The notes under the pieces were generated by a model. It was not told where the DNA came from. It saw only the letters and a program-made list of their open reading frames with translations, and searched no databases. Below, piece after piece: positions 41,880 to 51,486 of a stretch of DNA of 64,000 bases. Origin of the DNA: an uncultured Croceitalea sp. (lineage in GTDB: Bacteria > Bacteroidota > Bacteroidia > Flavobacteriales > Flavobacteriaceae); assembly GCA_947499565.1 (NCBI GenBank), contig CANMOV010000001.1:744001-808000 (forward strand), given 5' to 3'. The stretch's first letter is position 1. Each line of letters begins with the position of its first letter. The translations under genes were made by a program, and so were the position numbers.

Positions 41880-43160
41880 ATGACTAAACTTAAAGTATTC
41901 GCTTTTGCATTTTTAATAGCTAGCTGCGGATTATTTGCGCAAGGACCAAACCTTAGCAAAGATTACAAAAGCATTGAAAATAAAGTAATTGAATGGCGTC
42001 ATGACATTCATCAAAATCCAGAACTAGGGAATCGTGAATTTAAAACTGCTGAGAAAATAGCAAAACATCTAAAATCTTTAGGTATTGATGTGCAAACTGG
42101 TGTAGCCCATACTGGTGTTGTTGGTCTTTTAAAAGGGGACAAACCCGGAAAAGTAGTAGCGCTACGAGCAGATATAGATGCTTTGCCTGTGACGGAACGT
42201 AACGATTTGCCTTTTAAATCTAATGTCACCTCTGAGTTTTTAGGAGAGAAAGTTGGCGTTATGCATGCTTGTGGGCATGACACACATACTGCAATTTTAA
42301 TGGGTGTTGCAGAAATTTTATCAAAGAACAAGGATAAAATCAAAGGCACGGTGAAATTTATATTTCAGCCAGCTGAAGAAGGTCCTCCGCCGGGTGAAGA
42401 AGGTGGCGCTTTATTAATGGTTAAAGAAGGTGTTATGGAAAACCCGAAAGTAGATGCAATTTTTGGATTACATATAAATTCACAAACTCCTGTTGGCATG
42501 ATTCGCTATAAATCCGGGGGCACTATGGCTGCTGCACAAAGTTTTACGATTAAGGTAAATGGAAAGCAAAGTCACGGTTCACAGCCTTGGTCAGGTGTAG
42601 ATCCTATTCTTATCAGTGCAAAAATTATTGATGGCTTACAAACTATTATTAGTCGCGAGACTAAACTTACAGAGGAAGCAGCTGTAATTACAGTAGGTAA
42701 AATTAAAAGTGGCGTGCGTTTTAATATTATTCCAGAAAGTGCGGAAATGATTGGTACTATCCGTACACTGGATTATGATATGAAGGATAAACTAAATAAA
42801 AGAATGGTAGAAATGGTAGAAACCATTGCTAAGGCTTATGGAGGAACTGCTACTTGTGAAATTAAAGATGCAACCGATATTACCTATAACGACCCTGCAC
42901 TAGTTAGCCAAATGTTACCAACTTTAGAACGTGTTGCAGGTATCGACAATGTGGTTATTCAAAAAGCTATTACAGGTGCTGAAGATTTCTCGTATTTTCA
43001 ACGTGAAGCTCCAGGTTTTTTCTTCTTTTTAGGAGGCATGACACCGGGGAATTCCGAATCGTTTCCACACCATACACCAGATTTTTTAATTGATGATGCT
43101 GGGATGCAATTGGGTGTTAAAGCAATGACAGAGTTAACTTTAGACTATTTAAATAAGTAG
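41880..43160 (+). CDS. Exported M20-family amidohydrolase
   Basis: Protein of 426 residues from the ATG at 41880 (a frame starting at 41844 adds twelve residues ahead of the signal). The signal ends LLIASCGLFAQ-like: IASC could be a lipobox, or cleavage could be after LFAQ. The M20D metal site is visible as RADIDALPV, MHACGHDTHTA, QPAEEGPPPGEEGG and late FPHHTPDF. These enzymes remove acyl or aminoacyl groups from N-acyl amino acids. Two zinc ions are expected. Confidence 0.92.
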   Translation: MTKLKVFAFAFLIASCGLFAQGPNLSKDYKSIENKVIEWRHDIHQNPELGNREFKTAEKIAKHLKSLGIDVQTGVAHTGVVGLLKGDKPGKVVALRADIDALPVTERNDLPFKSNVTSEFLGEKVGVMHACGHDTHTAILMGVAEILSKNKDKIKGTVKFIFQPAEEGPPPGEEGGALLMVKEGVMENPKVDAIFGLHINSQTPVGMIRYKSGGTMAAAQSFTIKVNGKQSHGSQPWSGVDPILISAKIIDGLQTIISRETKLTEEAAVITVGKIKSGVRFNIIPESAEMIGTIRTLDYDMKDKLNKRMVEMVETIAKAYGGTATCEIKDATDITYNDPALVSQMLPTLERVAGIDNVVIQKAITGAEDFSYFQREAPGFFFFLGGMTPGNSESFPHHTPDFLIDDAGMQLGVKAMTELTLDYLNK

Positions 43161-43195
43161 TTGCATCTTAGGTCTTAGGTCCTTTTAAAAACTAT

Positions 43196-43252
43196 GTCAG
43201 GTCGAGCGGAGTTGAGACCTAAAATTGTCACACTAAGCTTGTCGAAGTGTAA
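43196..43252. repeat. Short intergenic palindromic repeats
   Basis: AGGTCGAGCGGAGTTGAGACCT forms a hairpin with AGGTC/GACCT arms, and ACACTAAGCTTGTCGAAGTGT forms a second with ACACT/AGTGT arms. The GTCAGGTCGAGCG/TTGTCGAAG wording resembles repeats I recall between genes of other flavobacteria. It sits between the M20 gene and the small membrane protein gene. Confidence 0.6.
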
Positions 43253-43263
43253 TTTTTTAAAGT

Positions 43264-43446
43264 ATGGATAAAAAGAATAGAGGTTTGCTTTTTAGTATTA
43301 TTGGAATGGTCTTCACCTCAATAGGAATGGCACTCCTAGTACTAGAAAAACCTGTATGGCTATACCTAACCAGCACTGTTATTGGAGTGCTACTAGCTTT
43401 GTTTGGAGTTATTAAAATATTCTTAGATAACAAGAATAAAACATAA
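43264..43446 (+). CDS. Small two-helix membrane protein
   Basis: Protein of 60 residues with two hydrophobic helices (GLLFSIIGMVFTSIGMALLVL and WLYLTSTVIGVLLALFGVIKIFL) between basic ends. It is 14 bases before the glutamate-synthase-like gene. No known family recognised. Confidence 0.65.
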   Translation: MDKKNRGLLFSIIGMVFTSIGMALLVLEKPVWLYLTSTVIGVLLALFGVIKIFLDNKNKT

Positions 43447-43460
43447 TTGAGATTTAAAGA

Positions 43461-45023
43461 ATGGAGGAAGTTTTAGCTTTTTTAGGAAACGTTCCATGGT
43501 GGCTTTGGATTATTGCAGTTCTAGGGCTTATAGCTATCCGTGATATCTTTTTTCAAAGGGCGCATACCATTAGTCATAACTATCCAATTGTTGGACATTT
43601 ACGGTATTGGTTAGAAAGTATTGGGCCAGAAATGCGGCAGTATTTTGTAGCTAACAATCGAGAAGAACTTCCTTTTAACAGAATTGAGCGAGGTTGGATT
43701 TATGCTTCGGCAAAAAAGGAAAATAATTATGAAGGTTTTGGTACCGATAGGGATGTATATGCACATCAGCACATCTTTGTGAAAAATGCCATGATTGGAT
43801 ATCAGATTCCAAACAATCATCCTAACACTAACAATCCCTATTTTTTACCCTGTGCTAAAGTTATGGGGGCTTATAATAGGCGTAAGAAACCCTATAGACC
43901 CGCATCCATAATTAATGTTTCGGCAATGAGTTTTGGCTCTTTATCAGCTGCAGCAGTAGAAGCAATGAATAAAGGTGTTCAAAAAGCAGAGGCATATCAT
44001 AATACAGGAGAGGGTGGGCTTTCCCCTTATCACAAACAAGGTGGTGATGTCGTTTTTCATTTTGGAACGGGGTATTTTGGCGTACGCTCAAAAGATGGGG
44101 GTTTTTCTTTGGACAAGATGAAAGTACTTGTAGATGAAAATCCGTGCATAAAGGCTATTGAAGTAAAACTTTCTCAAGGAGCAAAACCTGGGAAAGGTGG
44201 AGTACTGCCAGGAGCCAAAATTACTAAGGAAATTGCCGAAATACGTGGGGTTGAAATTGGAAAAGATGTGTTATCCCCATCTACACACAAAGCATTTTCT
44301 ACAATTCCAGAATTACATACCCTAATAGAAAAAATAGCAGAAGAGACTGGCTTACCCGTTGGCATTAAAGGTGCTATTGGAAAACTAGATCAGTGGATAG
44401 AATTAGCAGATTTAATGAAGAAAACAGGAAAAGGACCAGACTTTATAACTGTTGATGGTGGTGAAGGCGGCACTGGTGCTGCTCCCCCAAGCTTTGCAGA
44501 TCATGTTTCTTTACCCTGGGTATATGGTTTTGCTAGTCTCTATAAGATTTTTAAAGAAAGAGGTCTAACTGAACGTATCGTATTTATTGGTAGTGGAAAA
44601 TTAGGTTTTCAGGCCAAAGCAGCCATGGCATTTGCAATGGGAGTTGATTGTATAAATGTTGCTAGAGAGGCGATGATGAGCATTGGTTGTATACAAGCTC
44701 AGGTTTGTCATACCAATAAATGCCCAACAGGTATCGCAACACAAAGCAAATGGTTACAGAGTGGTATTGACGTTACTTTAAAATCTGAACGTTTAGGACA
44801 GTACTTTAAAACTTTTAGAAAAGAATTTTTAGAGGTTACCCATGCTGCAGGATATGAACATCCTGCTCAATTTACCATGACAGATATTCAAGTTAATGTA
44901 GATGATGATTACCTTAGCAGTGATTTAAAATCAGTTTATGGTTATGAAAAGACAAAAGTTGATTTTAAAAACATGCAAGACCTTTATGATTGCACGTATT
45001 TAGGTGGAAAAACGAATTCGTAA
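43461..45023 (+). CDS. FMN-binding glutamate-synthase-domain protein, membrane anchored
   Basis: Protein of 520 residues. A single N-terminal transmembrane helix (WWLWIIAVLGLIAI) precedes the large-subunit-like FMN domain of glutamate synthase: MSFGSLSAAAVEAMNKG, GEGGLSPYHKQGG, KLSQGAKPGKGG, TVDGGEGGTGAAPP and SGKLGFQAKAAMAFAMG. The 3Fe-4S cluster cysteines are in IGCIQAQVCHTNKCPTGIA. No glutaminase domain is present, so the ammonia or electron partners differ from GltB. It lies between the small membrane protein gene and the OmpA-like gene (2-base gap to the next start). Confidence 0.9.
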   Translation: MEEVLAFLGNVPWWLWIIAVLGLIAIRDIFFQRAHTISHNYPIVGHLRYWLESIGPEMRQYFVANNREELPFNRIERGWIYASAKKENNYEGFGTDRDVYAHQHIFVKNAMIGYQIPNNHPNTNNPYFLPCAKVMGAYNRRKKPYRPASIINVSAMSFGSLSAAAVEAMNKGVQKAEAYHNTGEGGLSPYHKQGGDVVFHFGTGYFGVRSKDGGFSLDKMKVLVDENPCIKAIEVKLSQGAKPGKGGVLPGAKITKEIAEIRGVEIGKDVLSPSTHKAFSTIPELHTLIEKIAEETGLPVGIKGAIGKLDQWIELADLMKKTGKGPDFITVDGGEGGTGAAPPSFADHVSLPWVYGFASLYKIFKERGLTERIVFIGSGKLGFQAKAAMAFAMGVDCINVAREAMMSIGCIQAQVCHTNKCPTGIATQSKWLQSGIDVTLKSERLGQYFKTFRKEFLEVTHAAGYEHPAQFTMTDIQVNVDDDYLSSDLKSVYGYEKTKVDFKNMQDLYDCTYLGGKTNS

Positions 45024-45025
45024 TT

Positions 45026-45787
45026 ATGAAAAAACTATTACCCTTAATCTTATTTCTTTTAGTAGCAATAACAGTTCAATCTCAAAAAAAGAAGGATTTA
45101 ATTGCAAAAATTGGCGAACTTGAGCAAACAATTTCAGCATTGAACGATTCCGTTTCTATTGCAAAACGTCAAATAAATGTAAGTAATGCTAATGCAGAAT
45201 TAGCTAACAAAGAAGCTGAAGAACTCAGAAGCGCAAATGCTACGTTGCTTCAAAATTTGACTAATTTTTCTAAAATCTCTAAACAGAACACGGAAACTGT
45301 AAACAGTGCATTAACTAGCCTAAATGAAAAGGAACAGCAATTACGGTTAATTTCTGACTCTTTTGCAAAAAACGATTCTACGGCAATTGCAATATTATCA
45401 CAGAGCAAACAAATTCTTGGACCCAATGCCAAAATTGGTGCCTCAAACGGTAGTATTTTAATTTCTAATAATCTACTCGCTTTGTTTGAAGATGATCAAT
45501 CAGCTGTATTATCAGAAGAAGGTAAGGCAAACATTGCTAAAATTGCGCAGCTTATTACTAAAAATCCTGAAAGAGAAATAGCCATTGAAGCAATGAATAT
45601 AACAGGAGATTTTGATGTATCCTATACGCAAGCTATTGCAGTAGCTAATGAGCTATGGAAAACAAATAGTATACCTGCGGAGCGCTTAAACATTGTCACA
45701 AAAGACGGTAACTTTAAAGAAGGTATAACTATTCGCTTGTCTCCAGATCTAGATGCGTTTTATAGTTTGGCTAAAGAAAAAATGTAA
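45026..45787 (+). CDS. OmpA-like coiled-coil exported protein, degenerate OmpA domain
   Basis: Protein of 254 residues from the ATG at 45026, 2 bases after the previous stop. Signal peptide (LILFLLVAITVQSQ), coiled coil (LEQTISALNDSVSIAKRQI, NTETVNSALTSLNEKEQQL) and a C-terminal domain that follows the layout of the 35505 OmpA lipoprotein (SNGSILISNNLLALFEDDQ, then LSPDLDAFYSLAKEK against LPKIDQFYSMIEEG). The usual EGHTDN stretch is replaced by AIEAMNITGDFDV, so peptidoglycan binding is doubtful. No lipobox is present. Confidence 0.75.
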   Translation: MKKLLPLILFLLVAITVQSQKKKDLIAKIGELEQTISALNDSVSIAKRQINVSNANAELANKEAEELRSANATLLQNLTNFSKISKQNTETVNSALTSLNEKEQQLRLISDSFAKNDSTAIAILSQSKQILGPNAKIGASNGSILISNNLLALFEDDQSAVLSEEGKANIAKIAQLITKNPEREIAIEAMNITGDFDVSYTQAIAVANELWKTNSIPAERLNIVTKDGNFKEGITIRLSPDLDAFYSLAKEKM

Positions 45788-45849
45788 CCTAGCGCCATAT
45801 ACTTTTTAGAGTTTTACTCCGTTTTAAATCCAAATAAAATACCATTCCA

Positions 45850-46368
45850 ATGACCGGAGATCAAATTTTTCAACTTTTTGCCTATTTATTACCTTCCGTA
45901 GTTACAGGTCTTATTGCATTTTACTTCTTTAGACTTCATACTCGTAATGAAGATGGTAGAAGACGTTTTTTATTGCATAAAGACTCTCAAAAAGACACCT
46001 TACCAGTAAGATTACAAGCCTACGAACGTATGGCGTTATTTTTAGAGCGTATCGCTGTTAATAGTTTAGTTGTTAGAGTTGCTCCAAAAAGTCAAAATAA
46101 AACCGATTACGAAAATCTACTTATAAAAAATGTTGAAGATGAGTTTGATCATAACCTGTCTCAACAGATTTATATGACAGATGAATGCTGGAATATTATA
46201 AAAGCGGCTAAAAGTGCTACGATTCAAATTATTAGATCAGCTGCAATGAGTGAATCTGACTCTGCCGATAAGCTTCGTGAGGACATCCTAACTCAAATGA
46301 TAGAAAAACAGTCACCGTCTGCAACTGCATTAGCTTTTGTAAAAAAGGAGATTGGCGATTTGTGGTAA
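45850..46368 (+). CDS. Conserved membrane-anchored protein of unknown function
   Basis: Protein of 172 residues. One N-terminal transmembrane segment (FAYLLPSVVTGLIAFYFF) is followed by an arginine-rich segment (HTRNEDGRRRFLL) and a helical cytosolic part with LPVRLQAYERMALFLERI. No metal or catalytic motif is seen. It probably belongs to an uncharacterised flavobacterial family, which I cannot name with confidence. It converges on the patatin gene with no gap. Confidence 0.72.
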   Translation: MTGDQIFQLFAYLLPSVVTGLIAFYFFRLHTRNEDGRRRFLLHKDSQKDTLPVRLQAYERMALFLERIAVNSLVVRVAPKSQNKTDYENLLIKNVEDEFDHNLSQQIYMTDECWNIIKAAKSATIQIIRSAAMSESDSADKLREDILTQMIEKQSPSATALAFVKKEIGDLW

Positions 46369-47283
46369 TTATTCCTGTAGTTCAGGATTTATGGGCATGC
46401 TCTCAGCATTCTTATTCTTAGCATATAAATAACCTCGTTTCCACCAGCGTGTCATTTTTTCTTTATTAAAAATCAAGGAGTTGGTTGTTAAAACAGTTGG
46501 GGTATAATATAAATTGATAATCGCGCCTTTTTGATTAGCCACTAATTTTCCAACGCGTATATTTTGGTTCTCGATACGGTCCAAAACAAAACTCAGCATA
46601 TTTGTTATTAGCTCAAAAGGATTCCTGGATGGCATCCTATTGTAATAATTTACTTCCGTATGCAAAACCACAACATCTACCTCTGTTGCCCCTCTAAGAA
46701 TAGCCTCTTCTATGGGTACAAGACTCCCTAAACCTCCATCGGCATACTCACAACCGTTCTTTCTTACAAGACTCATAAAAGGTGTATAATTAGCTGAAAT
46801 CCATATCCAATCACAGAATTCATCATAAGTGCAGTCATTTATAGACTTATACTCGACTTGATTTAGTGATAAATTGGAAACAGTAACAACAATATTTTTG
46901 TCGGACTCTTTTAACTCATTAAACTCAGGAACAGTAATGCTATTTCTTATGAGTTGGCGAAGGTTTTCGCTTTCCCCAAATGTTTTCTTGCCTTTTATGA
47001 AATTCTTAAAAATATTCCAGTGATTCATTCCAATGATATCAGCTCCGTATTTTTTTCTTACCACAAAAGGGCAATTGCTAAAAATAGTTTTCTGATTAAC
47101 ATTAGAATATATTTCTTTGATTTTATCAAGCTTTCCTAAAGCCAGATGAGAGATTAAAAGACTCCCCGTTGAAGTACCAACAAAAATGTCATATTCGTTT
47201 TTTGCTTCCTCAATAAGAAACTGTGCAACACCACCAGCAAATGCTCCTTTACTACCACCTCCAGAAATTACTAATGCTTTCAT
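46369..47283 (-). CDS. Patatin-like phospholipase
   Basis: Protein of 304 residues with the Ser-Asp dyad of the patatin family: oxyanion hole GGGSKGAFAGG (residues 8-18), nucleophile elbow GTSTG (Ser38) and DGG (Asp182). No signal peptide, so cytosolic. It hydrolyses acyl esters of phospholipids or related lipids. Its start overlaps the end of the M1 peptidase gene by 4 bases, suggesting translational coupling. Confidence 0.92.
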   Translation of the reverse strand: MKALVISGGGSKGAFAGGVAQFLIEEAKNEYDIFVGTSTGSLLISHLALGKLDKIKEIYSNVNQKTIFSNCPFVVRKKYGADIIGMNHWNIFKNFIKGKKTFGESENLRQLIRNSITVPEFNELKESDKNIVVTVSNLSLNQVEYKSINDCTYDEFCDWIWISANYTPFMSLVRKNGCEYADGGLGSLVPIEEAILRGATEVDVVVLHTEVNYYNRMPSRNPFELITNMLSFVLDRIENQNIRVGKLVANQKGAIINLYYTPTVLTTNSLIFNKEKMTRWWKRGYLYAKNKNAESMPINPELQE

Positions 47284-49334
47284 TTGGTAATTATTTTTTC
47301 CAATGCTTTGCGTTGCTCCATGTTTAAAGATTCGGATATACTCAAAAGTCGCTCTTTAAGCGTTTTACTTTCACTTAATTTTCGGAGCAAATTTCTTGAA
47401 GACTTTTTAAACTGCCAAACATGATGTTCCGATGCATTAATTAAATTAATAAGGCTTTCATCACTCATTGCATTAATTTGACTCAAATACTGAAATGCCA
47501 ATTGCCGCACTTCAAAATGGTTTTCTGGTGATGTATAACTATTTAGTTCTAAGTAATAATCTTGTTTTTTATTAGGTCTATAATCCTCTGTTAGTAATGC
47601 TAAAGTCAACCAAAGTAAACGAATATTCTTATTTGGCAAGCCAATAAACTCTTCAGTTTGTTCTAAGTAACTTATTCTATCCGTTGGAAATGACTCCCAA
47701 AGTTTAAATAGGGTAGCTTCGATAGTTACATAGCTTTCATCCATAAGCATACTCTCAAAAATATCTTTTTGTTCTAAAGTGATTTTAGAATTATTTAAAG
47801 CATAGACCTGTCGTAATTTAATTTTATGTTCAAAAGAAAATGCTTCCATTAATGGTAATTTTTTGATGCTTAAAGAGTCAATCATCTTTTGCTTTAGAAA
47901 ATAAAAGGTCGACTCAATATCTGGTAAATAAGCCGTTCTTTTTGGATTATCATCGTGTAAAAAATAAACCTTAAGAGACAATGAATTTTTAATCAATAGT
48001 TTTTTTACATCATTCCATGGAAATACCTCAGACTCTAACCATTTCTCTCGAAAATCATCCAAATTTTGATTAGAGTTAGCTTCTAGCTCAATTAAGAAGT
48101 CCGAAATAGTTACATTCTTAAATTGATGCTTTTCTAAATATTTTTTTATCCCTTTTCTAAAAGCTTTATCCCCTACCCTTTCTCTTAGCAGCACTAGTGC
48201 CCAAGCACCCTTTTCATAAAAAGTTAAGCTATTTGCATTTGGATTGGTTAATGCCTCTCCTCCGCCATTCTCAGATAGGTTATGCAATGTTTTAGCGGTG
48301 TCATATAACTTCCAATAAAAATGCTCCTCTCCGAACAATTCTTTTTCTGTGAGATACGCATAGTACGTAGCAAAACCCTCATGTAACCAATGGTGTTTTC
48401 CATTTTCTTCGGTCACCAAATTTCCAAACCATTGATGGGCTAACTCATGAGCATTTACATTTACATAGTTTTTATCCACAAAAGCGGTAGCATCTATCAT
48501 ATAGGTATTAGAAAAAATAGTAGTGCCGGTATTCTCCATTCCGGCATATAAGAAATCTTGCACAGGAACTTGCTTGTAATTTTGCCAAGGGTAAGGAACC
48601 CCTATTTCCTGTTCCAGAAAATCAAAGATTTCTTTTGTATACCTATACGTTGGTTCAACTTTTAAGCTGTCTTTAGGTTCATAATACAGCTCTAGTGGTA
48701 CTCCAGAGGAGGATGTAAGTTCCTTTTTAGCAAAATCACCTATAACAAAAGCTGCCAAATAGCTACTCATGGGTTTGGTCATATCAAAATGCCAATTCGT
48801 AAGCCCATCTTCTGTAAATTTTTTAGTTAAGTTTCCGTTAGCTATTACTGTATACTCTTCATCAGCGTTGAGCGTTAAATCAAACTCTACTTTTTCGGTC
48901 ATATCATCAAAACTTGGTAACCAACGACTTGTATATTTTCCCTGACCTTGAGTCCAGATTTGTTGTGAACCTACGTCGGATTTTCTTTTGATAAAATAAA
49001 CCGTTTGTTTTGGTTTAGCTACATATCGTATAAATAGTTCGTGATTCCCTAGTTTTTCAGGTGCCTTGAATGCAAGATTGCTTCCAGAATTTGAATACTC
49101 AATTTGCTTTCTATCTAAGGAAACATATAAAAATGTCATATTAACAGCATCTATAAAAATAGAATCTGTTTTACCTTTTAATTCAAAATCATAGGTGCCA
49201 CTACCCCAAATCTCCTTGGAATCAAAAATTGGCGTGATTTCCATGCTGATTTTAGTAAAATCAACTGCAGCTTGCTCTTGAGCAAAAAGAGCTGATGTAA
49301 AAAATATAAGAAAGGTAAATTGGATTAATCGCAT
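47280..49334 (-). CDS. Secreted M1-family aminopeptidase
   Basis: Protein of 684 residues from the ATG at 49334 (the frame extends to 49391 with no better start). The signal peptide is FTFLIFFTSALFAQ. Intact M1 motifs: GAMEN-like YAGMENTGTTIF, then zinc site HELAHQWFGN (near residue 294) with HEGFATYYAYL about 20 residues on. It removes N-terminal residues from peptides. It contrasts with the zinc-less M1-like protein at 24156. A helical C-terminal region of about 200 residues follows. Confidence 0.93.
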   Translation of the reverse strand: MRLIQFTFLIFFTSALFAQEQAAVDFTKISMEITPIFDSKEIWGSGTYDFELKGKTDSIFIDAVNMTFLYVSLDRKQIEYSNSGSNLAFKAPEKLGNHELFIRYVAKPKQTVYFIKRKSDVGSQQIWTQGQGKYTSRWLPSFDDMTEKVEFDLTLNADEEYTVIANGNLTKKFTEDGLTNWHFDMTKPMSSYLAAFVIGDFAKKELTSSSGVPLELYYEPKDSLKVEPTYRYTKEIFDFLEQEIGVPYPWQNYKQVPVQDFLYAGMENTGTTIFSNTYMIDATAFVDKNYVNVNAHELAHQWFGNLVTEENGKHHWLHEGFATYYAYLTEKELFGEEHFYWKLYDTAKTLHNLSENGGGEALTNPNANSLTFYEKGAWALVLLRERVGDKAFRKGIKKYLEKHQFKNVTISDFLIELEANSNQNLDDFREKWLESEVFPWNDVKKLLIKNSLSLKVYFLHDDNPKRTAYLPDIESTFYFLKQKMIDSLSIKKLPLMEAFSFEHKIKLRQVYALNNSKITLEQKDIFESMLMDESYVTIEATLFKLWESFPTDRISYLEQTEEFIGLPNKNIRLLWLTLALLTEDYRPNKKQDYYLELNSYTSPENHFEVRQLAFQYLSQINAMSDESLINLINASEHHVWQFKKSSRNLLRKLSESKTLKERLLSISESLNMEQRKALEKIITK

Positions 49335-49380
49335 AAAAGCAAAGTAGCAAAAGTCAATCCAAATTACATATTTTAGTTCT

Positions 49381-51486
49381 ATGAATTCCAATTTTCTACA
49401 AACGCCTATAGTTTACCTTAAAGGGGTTGGTCCAAATAGGGCCGAGCTTTTGCGTACGGAATTGGGAATCGAATCTTTTCAAGACCTATTGCAGCACTAT
49501 CCAAATCGATATTTAGATAAAACACAATACTATAAAATTGCACAATTAAAAGATAGTGGGGCGGATGTTCAAATTCTTGGAAAGATTATACATTTAAAAA
49601 CTGTAGAACAAAAAAGAGGCAAACGTTTAGTAGCTACTTTTAAAGATGAAACCGGCCAAATGGAATTGGTTTGGTTTCGCAGTCAGAAGTGGATTCGAGA
49701 AAACTTAAAATTAAACGAGCCTTATGTGGTTTTTGGAAGAGTTAATAAATATGGTAGTATTTTTTCTATGCCTCATCCAGAAATGGAATTGCAAAAAGTG
49801 CATCAAGCTGGGTTGAAAATTAGTATGCAGCCTATATATCCTTCTACAGAAAAGTTAGCTAACTCTGGCATTACGAATAGAATAGTTTCCAAACTCGTTC
49901 AGCAGTTATTCATAGAAACAAAAAATCAATTTCCTGAAACACTTTCATTAGTGCTACTCGAAGAATTAAAACTAATTTCAAAAAGTGAGGCACTTTTCAA
50001 CATTCATTTTCCAAAAAATCAAGAGTTATTAGCTAAAGCACAGTTCCGATTAAAATTTGAAGAATTATTTTATGTTCAGCTACAGTTATTAAATAAGAAA
50101 GCTGTTCGCAAACAAAAAATTAAAGGTTTGGCATTTGATCAAGTTGGAGCTAGTTTTAATCAGTTTTTTAAAAACCACTTGCCCTTTGAATTAACAAATG
50201 CGCAGAAGCGGGTTATTAAAGAGATTCGAAACGATTTAGGCAGCAGTGCTCAAATGAACCGTTTACTGCAAGGTGATGTTGGCTCAGGTAAAACCATTGT
50301 GGCTTTAATGTGTATGTTATTAGCTATTGATAATAATTATCAAGCCTGTTTAATGGCACCAACAGAAATTCTGGCAAATCAACATTATAATGGTTTAAAA
50401 GAATTATTGGGTGAAATGGACATAACCATTGAAATCTTAACTGGATCGGTTAAAAAGTCTGTTCGCAAAGGTATCCATGAGCGTCTTGAAAATGGGGAAT
50501 TGAATATTCTAGTTGGAACGCATGCATTATTAGAAGATAAAGTCCAATTCCAGAATTTAGGCTTAGCTGTGATTGATGAGCAGCATCGCTTTGGTGTTGC
50601 ACAACGTTCAAAATTATGGCAAAAAAATGAAGTGCCACCACATATTCTAGTAATGACGGCAACACCCATTCCTAGAACATTAGCTATGAGTCTGTATGGT
50701 GATTTAGATATTTCCGTCATTGATGAATTACCACCTGGAAGAAAGCCCATTAAGACAGTGCACAGATATGATGCAAATAGGTTAAAGGTTTTTCAGTTTA
50801 TCAAAGATGAAATTAGAAAAGGGCGTCAAGTTTATATTGTTTATCCATTAATTCAAGAATCGGAAGCTTTAGATTACAAAGACTTAATGGATGGTTATGA
50901 AAGTATTGCGCGGGACTTTCCCCTGCCCGATTATCAAATATCTATTGTTCATGGTAAGATGAAACCGGCAGATAAAGATTATGAGATGGAGCGCTTTGTA
51001 AAAGGCGAAACGCAAATCATGGTTGCCACCACTGTCATTGAGGTTGGTGTAAACGTCCCTAATGCTTCTGTAATGATAATTGAAAGTGCGGAACGCTTTG
51101 GTTTATCACAGTTACACCAATTACGAGGACGTGTCGGTCGCGGAGCAGAACAGAGTTTTTGTATTCTAATGACTAGTCATAAATTATCTAGTGATGCTAA
51201 AACACGATTAGAAACTATGGTACGCACTAATGATGGCTTTGAAATTGCAGAAGTAGATTTAAAACTTCGCGGTCCAGGAGATTTAATGGGCACACAACAA
51301 AGTGGATTATTAAATCTTAAAATCGCAGATATTGTAAAGGACAATCAAATTTTAAAATCTGCCCGCTATTATGCTATACAAGTTTTAAAAGATGACCCAA
51401 AAATGGCTAAACCAGAAAATATAGGCATAAGACAAGCCTATATCAATCTCTCAAAGGATAAAGCAATTTGGGGCTATATTAGTTAG
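49381..51486 (+). CDS. recG: RecG, ATP-dependent DNA helicase
   Basis: Fork-reversal helicase of 701 residues. N-terminal wedge domain (YLKGVGPNRAELLRTELG), then superfamily 2 motifs: LLQGDVGSGKTIVAL (near 295, Walker A), MAPTEILANQHY, VIDEQHRFGVAQR, MTATPIPRTLAMSLYGDL, VATTVIEVGVNVPNA and QLRGRVGRG. It restarts stalled forks. A TATTTTAG box at 49369-49376 precedes the ATG by 4 bases, so the leader is very short. Confidence 0.95.
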   Translation: MNSNFLQTPIVYLKGVGPNRAELLRTELGIESFQDLLQHYPNRYLDKTQYYKIAQLKDSGADVQILGKIIHLKTVEQKRGKRLVATFKDETGQMELVWFRSQKWIRENLKLNEPYVVFGRVNKYGSIFSMPHPEMELQKVHQAGLKISMQPIYPSTEKLANSGITNRIVSKLVQQLFIETKNQFPETLSLVLLEELKLISKSEALFNIHFPKNQELLAKAQFRLKFEELFYVQLQLLNKKAVRKQKIKGLAFDQVGASFNQFFKNHLPFELTNAQKRVIKEIRNDLGSSAQMNRLLQGDVGSGKTIVALMCMLLAIDNNYQACLMAPTEILANQHYNGLKELLGEMDITIEILTGSVKKSVRKGIHERLENGELNILVGTHALLEDKVQFQNLGLAVIDEQHRFGVAQRSKLWQKNEVPPHILVMTATPIPRTLAMSLYGDLDISVIDELPPGRKPIKTVHRYDANRLKVFQFIKDEIRKGRQVYIVYPLIQESEALDYKDLMDGYESIARDFPLPDYQISIVHGKMKPADKDYEMERFVKGETQIMVATTVIEVGVNVPNASVMIIESAERFGLSQLHQLRGRVGRGAEQSFCILMTSHKLSSDAKTRLETMVRTNDGFEIAEVDLKLRGPGDLMGTQQSGLLNLKIADIVKDNQILKSARYYAIQVLKDDPKMAKPENIGIRQAYINLSKDKAIWGYIS

